Below the pieces are notes generated by a model that saw only the letters and a program-made list of their open reading frames with translations, was not told where the DNA came from and searched no databases. A stretch of 64,000 nt of DNA from Variovorax sp. 679 (GTDB taxonomy: Bacteria; Pseudomonadota; Gammaproteobacteria; Burkholderiales; Burkholderiaceae_C). The stretch is taken from assembly GCF_003952185.1 (NCBI RefSeq), contig NZ_RXFS01000002.1, positions 661,854-725,853 of the forward strand. Direction: 5' to 3'. The stretch's first letter is position 1; every line of letters begins with the position of its first letter. A program made the position numbers and the translations under genes. Shown here in pieces: positions 44,356 through 52,972 of the stretch.

Positions 44356-46983
44356 TCACGGCGTCGTCACCACTTCGGGCTTGTAGCCCAGTTCGCGCAG
44401 CACGGTGACGGCGTTTTCCACCGCCTGCGGATCGGACGCGACGTCGGCGCGCACCAGGTTCCCTTCACCGCCCGGCCCGCCCACGATATAGGCGCCGATG
44501 CCGCTGATGCGCACCCGCTTGACGATGCGCACGGCGTCCTGCTCGGCTCTCACGTCGGCGATCTGCACGACAGCGACCTTGCCGCCTCCTCCCGCACCCC
44601 CGGCGCCCGACGATGCGGCGGCATCGGACTCCACGGTCACGCCCACCGGCAGCTTCGAATGCATCACCGGCGGCGGCGGGGCCGCTTCGGCGGGCCGCTG
44701 CCGGACAGCGCTGGCCGACGCGGTCGGCGGCGGCGGCTGTTCGCGCGTGCGCTCCCAGCTCTGGGGCCGCAGGTCCACCTCGGGCGCGTCCGCCGGGCCC
44801 GGCTGGCCGATGGGCGGCAGCACGGGCGCGCCGGGGTCGGGCAGCAGGCCGTAGGGCATGGTCTTCAGGCGGCCCTGCTGCGTGCGCATGAAGTTGTAGC
44901 GGTCCAGCGTGAGGCCGTGGCCCGCGTTCGCGTCGCGAATCACGTAGGGCCGCAGGAAGATCATCAGGTTGGTCTTCACGCGCTGGCGCTTGTCGTAGCG
45001 AAACAGGCTGCCCAGCACCGGCACGGAGCCGAGGCCGGGCACGGCATCGGTGCCGTTGGTGACGTTGTCTTCCATCAGCCCCCCGAGCACCATAATCTGG
45101 CCGTCGTCGACCAGGATGCTGGTGTCCAGCGCCCGCTTGTTGGTGACGATGCCGCTGGCGGCCGACGAGGCCTGGTCGTCGATGCTCGAGACTTCCTGGT
45201 AGATGTCGAGCTTGACGGTGCCGCCCTCGGATATCTGCGGACGGATGTTGAGCTTGAGGCCGATGTCCTCGCGCTGGATCGTCTGGAACGGGTTGGTGCT
45301 GCTGTTGCCGTTGGTGATGTACTGCCCGCTCACGAAGGGCACGGTCTTGCCCACCATGATCGAGGCCGCCTCGTTGTCCAGCGTGAGGATGTTGGGCGTC
45401 GACAGGATGTTGGCGCCGCCCTTGGTCTGCAGCGCTCGCGCCAGCAGCTTGAGGTTGAGGATCTCGCCCACGCCCGGCAGCTTGACGGTGCCGTCGACGA
45501 TGCCGACGTTCAGGCCCCTGGGCATCGCCTCGATGGTGTTGCGCGCGTTGGGATTGAGCGTGGCCGCGCCGAAGTTGGTTCCCCCGCGCACGCCGCGCCC
45601 GTTGCCACCGCCCGCCATCCACTGGATGCCCAGCTCCGAGGCATCGGTCTCGTTCACCTCGACGATCAGGCTCTCGACCAGCACCTGGGCGCGCCGCTGG
45701 TCGAGCGTGTCGATCACGCGACGCAGGCTGCGGTACATCGGCTCGGGCGCGGCGATGATGAGCGTGTTGGTGGTCGCGTCGGCCTGCACCGTCACGCCGC
45801 CCGACGAAAACGCGGCGGAGCCGCCGGCGCCCGGCGCGCCACCCTGCGAGCCATTGCCACTCGCGCCCGAAGAAACGCCGCGCAGGCCGCCGGTCGCCCC
45901 GCCGCTGCCCGAGGTGCCGCCCGTACCGCGGCTCGCGCTGCCGTTGGCCGACGAACTGCCGCTGTTGCTGCTGCTGCCGCTGCTGTTGCTGCCACCCGAC
46001 CCGCCTGCGCCTCCAAGCATGCCGCCCGAGCCCAGGGCCGCGCGGACCGATCCGGCTCCCGTGCCCGATGTGTCGGGCGACTCGCCCGTCAGCAGACCGC
46101 GCAGCACGCCCGCCAGGTGCACGGCCTGCGCGTTGCGCAGGTAGACCACGTGCAGGTTGCCGGGATCGCTCTGCGCGTTCTCTAGCTTCGCGACAAGCTC
46201 GCGCGCGAGCGCGGTGCGCCCCGGGCTGCTGGAGCGGATGACGATGCTGTTGGAGCGCGGGTCGGCCAGCACCACGATGTCGCGCTTGCCCTTCTCTCCG
46301 CTGCCTTCGAGCAGCTCGGTGGCGAGCCCTGCGATGTCCACCGCCACGCCGTTGCGCAGCTTGACGATCTCCGAGTCGAGCGAGGTCGGCGTGTCGATGC
46401 TCTCGATGATGCGCGCGAGGCGCTCGAGGTTCTCGATGTAGTCGGTCACCACCAGCGTGTTGTTGGCCTGGTAGGCGGTGATGGTGTTCTCTGCCGCAAT
46501 CAGCGGCTTGAGTACCGGCACCATGGCCTCGGCGTTCTCGTAGTTCAGCCGGAAGGTGCGCGTCGCCATGCCGCCGCCGGCGTTGCGCGCGTTGACCGCG
46601 CCCCCCTGCAGCTTGGCATCGGCCACGGGCACGACGCGACTCACTTCGCCCACGTCGACGATCGCGAAGCCGCGCATGCGCAGCGCCGAGGTCAGCATGC
46701 CGTAGGCCGTGGCCGACGACACCTCGCCTTCGGAGACCAGCGTGATCTGGCCCTTCACGCGCGGGTCGAACAGGAAGTTGCGGCCGAGGAAACGGGCCAG
46801 CGCGGAAATCACGGAGCTGATGTCGGCATCGACGAAATTCAGGATCACCTTCTCGTCCCGGTCGCTACGCGCGGCCTGTGTCGATGCAGCCCGGTTCTGC
46901 GGCGGCGCGGTCGTCGCGGTCGTCGCGGCATCGGCACCCAGGCCGGCCAGCCCCAGGCAGCACGCCATGGTCCATCGGCGCAT
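44356..46983 (-). CDS. gspD: Type II secretion secretin GspD with SPOR-like C-terminal domain
   Basis: An 875-residue outer-membrane secretin. Signal peptide about 1-19. N0 (about 45-115, starting VILNFVDADISSVISALA), N1, N2 and N3 domains follow, then the secretin barrel (about 530-730; VPFVSGQYI, and LMEDN followed by VPGLGSVPVLGSLFRY). N3 is interrupted by a roughly 90-residue Gly/Ser/Asn-rich insert (304-395). After a Pro-rich linker the last 74 residues (802-875) resemble a SPOR domain (VAVVQIADVRAEQDAV ... GIGAYIVGG ... NLVRADVASDPQAVENAV ... LGYKPEVV). SPOR domains bind denuded peptidoglycan. I see no GspS or GspA/B gene, so this domain may help target the secretin. A GTG at 47010 overlapping the gspM stop is an alternative start. 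Confidence 0.93.
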   Translation of the reverse strand: MRRWTMACCLGLAGLGADAATTATTAPPQNRAASTQAARSDRDEKVILNFVDADISSVISALARFLGRNFLFDPRVKGQITLVSEGEVSSATAYGMLTSALRMRGFAIVDVGEVSRVVPVADAKLQGGAVNARNAGGGMATRTFRLNYENAEAMVPVLKPLIAAENTITAYQANNTLVVTDYIENLERLARIIESIDTPTSLDSEIVKLRNGVAVDIAGLATELLEGSGEKGKRDIVVLADPRSNSIVIRSSSPGRTALARELVAKLENAQSDPGNLHVVYLRNAQAVHLAGVLRGLLTGESPDTSGTGAGSVRAALGSGGMLGGAGGSGGSNSSGSSSNSGSSSANGSASRGTGGTSGSGGATGGLRGVSSGASGNGSQGGAPGAGGSAAFSSGGVTVQADATTNTLIIAAPEPMYRSLRRVIDTLDQRRAQVLVESLIVEVNETDASELGIQWMAGGGNGRGVRGGTNFGAATLNPNARNTIEAMPRGLNVGIVDGTVKLPGVGEILNLKLLARALQTKGGANILSTPNILTLDNEAASIMVGKTVPFVSGQYITNGNSSTNPFQTIQREDIGLKLNIRPQISEGGTVKLDIYQEVSSIDDQASSAASGIVTNKRALDTSILVDDGQIMVLGGLMEDNVTNGTDAVPGLGSVPVLGSLFRYDKRQRVKTNLMIFLRPYVIRDANAGHGLTLDRYNFMRTQQGRLKTMPYGLLPDPGAPVLPPIGQPGPADAPEVDLRPQSWERTREQPPPPTASASAVRQRPAEAAPPPPVMHSKLPVGVTVESDAAASSGAGGAGGGGKVAVVQIADVRAEQDAVRIVKRVRISGIGAYIVGGPGGEGNLVRADVASDPQAVENAVTVLRELGYKPEVVTTP

Positions 46984-47006
46984 CGCTGCGCCCTTTCGAT
47001 CTCGTC

Positions 47007-47618
47007 TCACGGGCCATCCTTGTAGAGTGAGGTGGACTGCAGGTTCACGACGCCGCGCACATGCCCCTGCGAGCCGGCACCGGCTTCGGCGGCGTTGTCC
47101 GCGCGGTCGAGCACGGCGCCGACGACTTCGAGGTCGGCGCGCGCCGAAACCGCCAGCAGCCATGGAAAGACGGAAGCTGCTGGCACCGGTTCGTCGAACT
47201 GGATCCGCCATGCCTTCGCCGGCGCCGCCTTGCCGGTGCCGGCCGGCGCGTCGTTCACCACGACCTGCACGCGATAGCGGCCTTGCAGGCCCGCCCGGTC
47301 CAGCCCGGCTTGCGGCGATTCGCTGGGCCCCGCGCCAGAGTGCTGCCCGCGCGCGGCGGGCACGTCGGAAAGAATCTGGTCAAGCTCGGCCGACTGGGCA
47401 CGCAGCTTCGGCAGATCGCGCTGCCAGCGCGCGACGGTTTCCAGTGCCGGGCGCGCAAACACCAGCCATGTCAGCCCCAGCACCATGACGATCGCGGCGC
47501 TTGCGACGGCAAGACGGTCTCGCGCAGACAGTGCCTGCCATCGTGCGTTGCCTTCGCCCAGTCGCTTCAGCAGCGGCCCGAGGTGGCGCCCCAGCGGGCG
47601 CAGACGTTCGAGGATCAC
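47007..47618 (-). CDS. gspM: Type II secretion protein GspM
   Basis: A 203-residue bitopic inner-membrane protein: short cytoplasmic N-terminus, a transmembrane helix (about 31-50, LAVASAAIVMVLGLTWLVFA), a coiled region and a small periplasmic ferredoxin-like domain. GspM stabilises GspL. The GTG start (47618) overlaps the gspL stop (GTGA), and its own stop overlaps a GTG that could start gspD. The family is poorly conserved; identity rests on topology and position between L and D. Confidence 0.85.
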   Translation of the reverse strand: MILERLRPLGRHLGPLLKRLGEGNARWQALSARDRLAVASAAIVMVLGLTWLVFARPALETVARWQRDLPKLRAQSAELDQILSDVPAARGQHSGAGPSESPQAGLDRAGLQGRYRVQVVVNDAPAGTGKAAPAKAWRIQFDEPVPAASVFPWLLAVSARADLEVVGAVLDRADNAAEAGAGSQGHVRGVVNLQSTSLYKDGP

Positions 47619-48829
47619 TGGATGGCCTTCTTGTCGTTGTTCTTGTCGGAGGGCGTTGCCGGGCCGGCCAGGGTCAGGCGCAGTCCGTCCGCCCCGGCCT
47701 TCACGCCGAAGCCCTGCTCGGTGCCTTGCGCCTCCAGCGCACGTCGCTCCTCGGCGCCTGGCGCTCCACCGTCGCGCCAGCGGACGTGCAGCGCGCCGGC
47801 CGTGTAGCGCAGCCCCTGGACCTGTCCGGACGGAGCCTGTGCCAGCAGATTCGAGGACGCGCGCAGCAGCCCCGCGAGATCCCCGGTGGCCGCGGGCTGC
47901 CCGCCGGCGGCAAGTGCCTCCTTCTGCTGCCGGGCCTGCTGCACGGGATTGACGACCACCGGCACGTCGGGAAACGCGGCCTTGACGCGCGCAGCCATCT
48001 GCCGCTTCAGCGCCTGGCCCTCCCTGGCCAGCTGGCCCGCGTAGAGATTCAATCCCGTCAACCACACGGCAATGGCCAGTGCGCCCCAACCGACGGCCGG
48101 AACGACCCATGCCGCAGCGGTACGGCCCTCCGCGGCATCGGCGACCGGCAACGACCAGCTCCAGCCTTCGCCCGACCAGCATTCGGCCGCATCCGCGTCG
48201 CCAGCCCACTGCACGGCCTGCACGGCCTGCACGGCCTGCACGGCCGGGGGCGGCGAATCCCCGTCCGCATGCACCGCAAGACCCGCCATGCGATCCGCGC
48301 CTTCAGGCAGCCACTGCGCAAACCCCTGGTCGCGCCCCGTGCGCACGACCACCCACTCGTCGATCCGGCAAGCCACCCAGCCTTCGGCCGGGCATGGCAG
48401 GAAGGCAGTGGGCAGATGCAGTTCGCGCACCGCCAGGCCGTGCTGTCGCAGCAACCCGATCCAGCCTCGCACCACGCGGCGGGCGATCCACGCCGCAGGC
48501 ACCGTGCCGTCCGCCGTACGCGGGCCGAATCCGGTCACGAGTTCGTCCAGCGGTTGCAGCGCACAAGGTTCGATCGCCCCCGGTATCGCCGTGCGCAAGC
48601 GCCGCCCCGAAAGCGGCGGCAGCGGGAACGCAGCCATCGGCACATCGCCCGGATGGAGGCAGATCTCGACCCGCTTCGCGCGGAAGCGCTGCACGACAGC
48701 CTCCATGGGCAGGAGACCGCCGTCGCGCCACCGGCCATCGGGCTGCCGATAGCCGCACCGGAGCGCGACGGACGTCGCATCGCCACCCGGCCATGGCGGC
48801 AGCCGCAAGCGCAGCAGGTCGACCCTCAC
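47615..48829 (-). CDS. gspL: Type II secretion protein GspL
   Basis: A 404-residue protein with an actin-like cytoplasmic domain that docks GspE (about 1-225), a transmembrane helix (about 247-268, WVVPAVGWGALAIAVWLTGL) and a periplasmic ferredoxin-like domain. The GTG start overlaps the gspK stop (GTGA, 48826-48829). A tandem VQA repeat lies just before the membrane segment (see the repeat at 48210-48245). Confidence 0.88.
   Translation of the reverse strand: MRVDLLRLRLPPWPGGDATSVALRCGYRQPDGRWRDGGLLPMEAVVQRFRAKRVEICLHPGDVPMAAFPLPPLSGRRLRTAIPGAIEPCALQPLDELVTGFGPRTADGTVPAAWIARRVVRGWIGLLRQHGLAVRELHLPTAFLPCPAEGWVACRIDEWVVVRTGRDQGFAQWLPEGADRMAGLAVHADGDSPPPAVQAVQAVQAVQWAGDADAAECWSGEGWSWSLPVADAAEGRTAAAWVVPAVGWGALAIAVWLTGLNLYAGQLAREGQALKRQMAARVKAAFPDVPVVVNPVQQARQQKEALAAGGQPAATGDLAGLLRASSNLLAQAPSGQVQGLRYTAGALHVRWRDGGAPGAEERRALEAQGTEQGFGVKAGADGLRLTLAGPATPSDKNNDKKAIQ
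48210..48245. repeat. Nine-base tandem repeat inside gspL
   Basis: Four exact head-to-tail copies of TGCACGGCC, encoding (on the minus strand) an in-frame Val-Gln-Ala series in the linker of GspL before its transmembrane helix. Copy-number change would keep the frame and only alter linker length. Confidence 0.9.
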
Positions 48830-49845
48830 ACGCCCTCCCGCAGCCACACCACGCGCGGCAACGCCCGCTTGTCGTCGTGCACCAGGGCCACCTGCACGAA
48901 CCGGGTCCGGGCGGTATCGAGCACGCTCGAGACCCGGAACCAGTTGCTCGTGATGCCGATGCGCACCTCGTTCATGTCCAGCTCCGGCATGCGCAGCCGG
49001 GTCACGAAATCGCCGCGGTTGATGAACCATTGGCCGCGGTCCCGCGTCGACAGCAGGGCCCGGGCGCGTTCGAGCGTCAGCCCGGGCACGCCGGCCGCGA
49101 CGACTTCCGCGCTCGCGGTGTTGGCGTTGATCCAGCTGCGCGCGGGCAGCACGGTCACGAAAGGAGCGAGCCGGGCGAGCACGCCCGCGTCGACACCCGG
49201 AACGGCGAGCAGGTCTTCCAGCGCCCGCAGCCGCGGCGCCTGCGCGGCCTGCGGCAACCCGGCCGGCAGCCCCATGCCGGCAGCCACCCGCGCCACGCGC
49301 TCCTTCACCTCGCCGGACTCGGACTCCGTCGCCGCCGGCCCGCCGAGGCTGACCACGACGCGCCGCATGATGCTGTTCGCCTGCGCCGGTGCAACGCCGA
49401 CCAGCGCGCACAGGCGCATGAAGACCTCGGCTTCCGCGGGATCGATCCGCCCGCGGTCCACCAGGTTGTTCAGGTTGAACTTGCCTTGCTCGTCGCCGAT
49501 TTCGCTGAGCAGCCGGCCGCCGTCGCCCGCCACCTGTCCGGCTGCCTGCCGCGAGAAGGGACGGTTCCACGCGCCGTCCAGGCGCGTGGTCGGCTCGCGC
49601 GCAGCCTCGGCGCGCAGGATGCGCTGGGCCTCGCTGACCTCGCCGCGCAACAACCAGCGGGCCTGCAGCCTGGACTGGTCGCCCTGCGTGGTGCGGATGA
49701 ACGCCGACTGCCGCCCCAGCAGGCTCGCAGCCAGCAGCGCGATCACGGCGACGATCAGCAGCGCGCTGACCACCGCCATGCCCCGCTCGTGCGCGCTGCG
49801 GCTCCTTGCCTCGATGCCCACCGGAACGACGACCACGCCAGTCAC
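48826..49845 (-). CDS. gspK: Type II secretion minor pseudopilin GspK
   Basis: A 339-residue protein with a prepilin leader cleaved at G/MAVVSALLIVAVIALLA (about residue 22) and the large alpha-helical GspK domain with two helix-hairpin-helix/SAM-like parts (FNLNNLVDRGRIDPAE, and WINANTASAEVVAA). GspK caps the pseudopilus. It lacks the Glu at position 5 of the mature protein, as is normal for GspK. GTG 49845 starts 6 bases after gspG. Confidence 0.92.
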   Translation of the reverse strand: MTGVVVVPVGIEARSRSAHERGMAVVSALLIVAVIALLAASLLGRQSAFIRTTQGDQSRLQARWLLRGEVSEAQRILRAEAAREPTTRLDGAWNRPFSRQAAGQVAGDGGRLLSEIGDEQGKFNLNNLVDRGRIDPAEAEVFMRLCALVGVAPAQANSIMRRVVVSLGGPAATESESGEVKERVARVAAGMGLPAGLPQAAQAPRLRALEDLLAVPGVDAGVLARLAPFVTVLPARSWINANTASAEVVAAGVPGLTLERARALLSTRDRGQWFINRGDFVTRLRMPELDMNEVRIGITSNWFRVSSVLDTARTRFVQVALVHDDKRALPRVVWLREGV

Positions 49846-49851
49846 CCGGCG

Positions 49852-50301
49852 CTACCAGGAGCCTATGTCGGCATTGGCCTTCTCTCCGCCGGGCTCGCCG
49901 TCGGCGCCCATGGAGAACACGTCGATCTCGCCGTTGCTTCCAGGGTTGAGGTACTGGTAGGGGTTGCCCCACGGATCGGCCGGCAGCCGCTCCAGGTACG
50001 TGCGCCAGTTGCCGGGCACTTTTCCGGCGGTGGGCTTTTCAACGAGCGCGCGCAGGCCCTGCGTGGAACTGGGATAGGCGCCGTTGTCCAGGCGGTAGAG
50101 CTTCAGCGCCTGCATGATCGCGGCCACGTCCTGCCGGGCCGCGGTGGCGCGCGCCTGGTCGGGGCGGTCCATCAGGCTGGGCACGATGAGCGCGGCGAGC
50201 ACGCCGATGATGACCAGCACCACCATCAGTTCGATGAGGGTGAAGCCGCGTTGCAGCGCGCAGCGACGACCTGCGCGACAAGGGGTTGAACGTGCGGCCA
50301 T
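49852..50301 (-). CDS. gspG: Type II secretion major pseudopilin GspG
   Basis: A 149-residue major pseudopilin: leader cleaved at G/FTLIELMVVLVIIGVLAALIVP, with E5 present, and the C-terminal DPWGNPYQYLNPG and DVFSMGADGEPGG calcium-binding/loop motifs of GspG. ATG 50301 has GGGAG 8 bases upstream. It begins the T2SS part of the long operon, 102 bases after the small protein gene, so an internal promoter is possible. Confidence 0.97.
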   Translation of the reverse strand: MAARSTPCRAGRRCALQRGFTLIELMVVLVIIGVLAALIVPSLMDRPDQARATAARQDVAAIMQALKLYRLDNGAYPSSTQGLRALVEKPTAGKVPGNWRTYLERLPADPWGNPYQYLNPGSNGEIDVFSMGADGEPGGEKANADIGSW

Positions 50302-50403
50302 CTTCCACTCCCAGAACAAAGAACATCAAGTGCAATCGAGCTGTTCATCGTGGCAGCGGCGCGTGTCAGTCCGATTGAAAATCCTCGGGAGTTCGCCGCG
50401 CGC

Positions 50404-50685
50404 TCAGGAGCCATCGGGCTCCTGCGGCGATTTCCAGCGCGCCAGCGCACGGCGCGCGGCGTTGAGTTCGGCCATCGAGATGTGCAGCTCGGCCATGGTC
50501 CTGGCGAGCAGCGTGATCAGGGCCGCGCGCTGGCGCACGCGCACGGTCTCGGCGCGGTGCGTGCGCTGCGCCTGGCGGGCCGTCGCGCGGATGGCGCGGG
50601 CCGTCGGCGAGTCGTGCAGGTCGGACGACGGCATCCGCGTGTTGCTTGCCGGCATCGCGCTGCTCCGCTGCTGCGTGCCGCGCAT
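50404..50685 (-). CDS. Small hypothetical protein
   Basis: A 93-residue basic, Arg/Ala-rich, probably helical protein without signal peptide or membrane segment (RATARQAQRTHRAETVRVRQ, then MAELHISMAELNAARRALARW). I do not recognise a family. It starts 2 bases after the YbjN-like gene, and its stop is 102 bases before gspG. An internal ATG at 50655 would remove the first ten residues. It may act with the YbjN-like protein. Confidence 0.6.
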   Translation of the reverse strand: MRGTQQRSSAMPASNTRMPSSDLHDSPTARAIRATARQAQRTHRAETVRVRQRAALITLLARTMAELHISMAELNAARRALARWKSPQEPDGS

Positions 50686-50687
50686 GC

Positions 50688-51239
50688 TCAGGCTGCCGCC
50701 GCCGGATCTTGCGTGCCGACCGCAACCGCGTTCGCGGCGTCGCCGCGCGCCGCGCCGGCCGGGCCGTAGTTGCGCAGGTGCAGGAAGAACTCGCCCATCA
50801 TCTGCATCCACAAGCGCACCGCGAAGACGAGGTACGCGGGGCTCACGCCGCCCGCGACCACCACGTCCATCTCCAGCACGACGAAGTCGCCGTGCTGCGC
50901 CACGCGCGCGAAGCGCTTGGCGCGATGCCACGAAGCCAGCACGGCATCGGGCAGGGTGCCGCCCTGCACATGCAGCGGACAGCTCAGGGTGAAGTCGGTG
51001 TACTGAGTGGTGGTGACGGGGTTGCCCCACAGCACCTGGAAGCCGATGCCGTGGCTCGCGCTGTGCAGGCGCACAACGCCGTCCTGCTCGATGGCGGTGA
51101 CGGCGCCGCCGGCCGCCTTGATGGCGTCCGACACCTGCTCGGGCGTGACGGCGTCCAGCAGATCGGCCTGCATTGCCGCCGCGTTGCCGGCGGATTCGTT
51201 GTTGTTGTTGTTATTGCTGTTGTTCGCTGTGTCGTTCAT
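50688..51239 (-). CDS. YbjN-like (type III chaperone-fold) protein
   Basis: A 183-residue cytoplasmic protein. After an Asn-rich N-terminus (run of six Asn around residues 9-14, encoded by a triplet repeat) it has a YbjN-like domain (about 28-155: ITPEQVSDAIKAAGG-like opening, then FARVAQHGDFVVLEMDVVVAGGVSPAYL). YbjN folds resemble type III secretion chaperones, but their role is unclear. It sits in the secretion operon 53 bases after the PpiC gene, so a cytoplasmic chaperone or regulator of export is a reasonable guess. Confidence 0.7.
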   Translation of the reverse strand: MNDTANNSNNNNNNESAGNAAAMQADLLDAVTPEQVSDAIKAAGGAVTAIEQDGVVRLHSASHGIGFQVLWGNPVTTTQYTDFTLSCPLHVQGGTLPDAVLASWHRAKRFARVAQHGDFVVLEMDVVVAGGVSPAYLVFAVRLWMQMMGEFFLHLRNYGPAGAARGDAANAVAVGTQDPAAAA

Positions 51240-51292
51240 GAATGACCCCTGCTTGTTGTCGTGGATGGATGTGCTCTACCGGTGTCCGGTGT

Positions 51293-52219
51293 TCAGTTGG
51301 TCTTCTTCAGTGCCGCGTCGAGCGCGGCGCCGTCGATGCTCAGCGTCGTGGCCGGCGCGACGCGCGCGAGATACGCCTGCAGGAGCTGCTGCTGTCGCTG
51401 CTGGCGCAACGCGGTGCGCAGCCTGGGCTTCATCTCTTCGAGGGTGGCGCTGCGCGCGGGCTGCACGTCGAGCACCTTCACGACGTGGAAGCCGGCTGCG
51501 GCCTGCACCGGATCGCTGACCTGCCCCGGCTTGAGCCTGGCGACGGTGTCGCGCAGCTCGGGCAGGATGCGCTCCAGCGGCAGCGTGTCGACCTCGCCGC
51601 CGCGCTCCGCGCTGCGCTTGTCTTGCGAGCTGGCGCGCGCAATGGCCGCGAAGTCGCCGCCGCGGGCCTGTCGGGCGAGCCTGCCCGCTTCTTCGCGCAC
51701 CTTGCCGATGGCAGCCGCGTCGCGCGCGGGTGTCGCCAGGAAGATCTGCGCCACGCGGTACGCGGCCGGCAGGTTGAAGTTGGCCTTGCCCTCTTCGTAG
51801 GCCGCCTGCACCTGCGCATCGGACGGGAAGTCCGCAGGCACCTGGCTCACCGACTCGAGGTAGCTGGCGCTCACGATGCGCGCGGTGATCTCTCGCGCGG
51901 CGGCGTCGATCCTCGCCTTGACCTCCGGCCTATCGGCCCAGCCGCTGGCGCGGGCGTCGCGCAGCACCGCCTCGCCCAGAAGACGGTCGCGCAGCCAGCT
52001 GTCGAGCTGCGCGCGGTCGGCCCTCACGGCGGCGCGCTCTCCCTCGGGCAAGGCCTGCAGCAGCTTCTCGACTTCGTCCTGCCCCACCGTGATCTCGCCG
52101 AGGCGGGCCACCACCGCGGGTGCGGCTGTCTGCGCGCCGGCTATGCCGACAGCACCGACAGAGGAGGCCAGCATCACGAGTGCGGCGGCGGCGGACGACG
52201 ACTTGATTCGCTTCTTCAT
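51293..52219 (-). CDS. PpiC/EpsD-type periplasmic peptidyl-prolyl isomerase
   Basis: A 308-residue exported protein: signal peptide (1-29, AGA/QT), a SurA-like N-terminal helical chaperone part and one parvulin rotamase domain (about 153-255; YRVAQIFLATPA, GGDFAAIARASSQDK, GGEVDTLPLERILPEL, GFHVVKVLD). It would fold periplasmic intermediates of secreted proteins. Its ATG overlaps the coiled-coil gene stop (52216-52219). The best family match by memory is the EpsD-type isomerase of exopolysaccharide clusters, but no polysaccharide genes are near. Confidence 0.88.
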   Translation of the reverse strand: MKKRIKSSSAAAALVMLASSVGAVGIAGAQTAAPAVVARLGEITVGQDEVEKLLQALPEGERAAVRADRAQLDSWLRDRLLGEAVLRDARASGWADRPEVKARIDAAAREITARIVSASYLESVSQVPADFPSDAQVQAAYEEGKANFNLPAAYRVAQIFLATPARDAAAIGKVREEAGRLARQARGGDFAAIARASSQDKRSAERGGEVDTLPLERILPELRDTVARLKPGQVSDPVQAAAGFHVVKVLDVQPARSATLEEMKPRLRTALRQQRQQQLLQAYLARVAPATTLSIDGAALDAALKKTN

Positions 52220-52947
52220 TGCTTGCTGCCTCCCTCCGCAGGTGCGCTGGCGGCAGCGGCGGGCGCCGGTGCGCCCACGGCACGCACGTCGAACTTGCTC
52301 TCGTACAGCCTGTCGCCGTACTGCTGCGCGATCTGCTCGAACTTGACGCGGCTCTGCGCCGCAAAGGGCTGGCGCGACGCGAGCACGGTGCCCACGTCCA
52401 TCGTCTCGTAGGCGCGCAGGATCTCCTGCCCCACCGCGTAGAGCTGCGAGTTCTTGGCCTCGCACTGCGTGATCGCAGTGCGATGCGTCGAAGCCTCGGC
52501 CGACAGGCGCTGCCGCTCAGCCTCCGACGCGCGCGCCGTCTTCAGCAGCTCGTCGTAGGCGCCGCGGTACTGCGCGACCTGCGCCGTGGCCTTCTCGGAC
52601 ATCGCCTGCGCCTGCTGGCGCAGTTGCTGGCTGCCGGCGCTGGCGGCCTCGCGCGCCTGCCGCTCGGCGGCGAGCTGCGACTGGGTCTGCGAGAGCTCCT
52701 TCTTCAGCGCATCGAGTACCGGTTCAGGCCTGGCGGGTGCGGCTGCCGCGGGCGACTGCTGCTGCCCCGCCTTCAGCGCGGCCAGCTCGTTCTGCGCTTG
52801 CTGCAGCTGGGTGGTCGTCGCGCGCAGTTGCGCGCGAAGCCGCTCCTCCATGCTCTGGCCGCCCGGCGGCTGCTGCGCATGAGCCGTGGCAGCCAGCGAG
52901 GCCAGCAGAAGCGCCGGGAAGATCGCCGAAAAGATGGTTCTGGACAC
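52216..52947 (-). CDS. Periplasmic coiled-coil protein
   Basis: A 243-residue predicted exported protein: signal peptide (about 1-25, AHA/QQ), then a long Gln/Ala/Glu coiled-coil (about 30-165) with one Cys (QCEAKNSQLYAVGQEIL) and a C-terminal helical part plus Pro/Ala tail. Start is GTG 52947, supported by AAGGAG 6 bases upstream; an ATG at 52986 overlapping the porin stop lacks such a site. I know no function for the family. Between the porin and the PpiC gene, it may be a periplasmic scaffold. Confidence 0.78.
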   Translation of the reverse strand: MSRTIFSAIFPALLLASLAATAHAQQPPGGQSMEERLRAQLRATTTQLQQAQNELAALKAGQQQSPAAAAPARPEPVLDALKKELSQTQSQLAAERQAREAASAGSQQLRQQAQAMSEKATAQVAQYRGAYDELLKTARASEAERQRLSAEASTHRTAITQCEAKNSQLYAVGQEILRAYETMDVGTVLASRQPFAAQSRVKFEQIAQQYGDRLYESKFDVRAVGAPAPAAAASAPAEGGSKQ

Positions 52948-52972
52948 GGCAGGCTCCTTCTCTTCTTGCTTC

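Noticed and set aside
48210..48245. CRISPR or minisatellite array
   Set aside because: The repeat is nine bases, without spacers and in coding frame within gspL.
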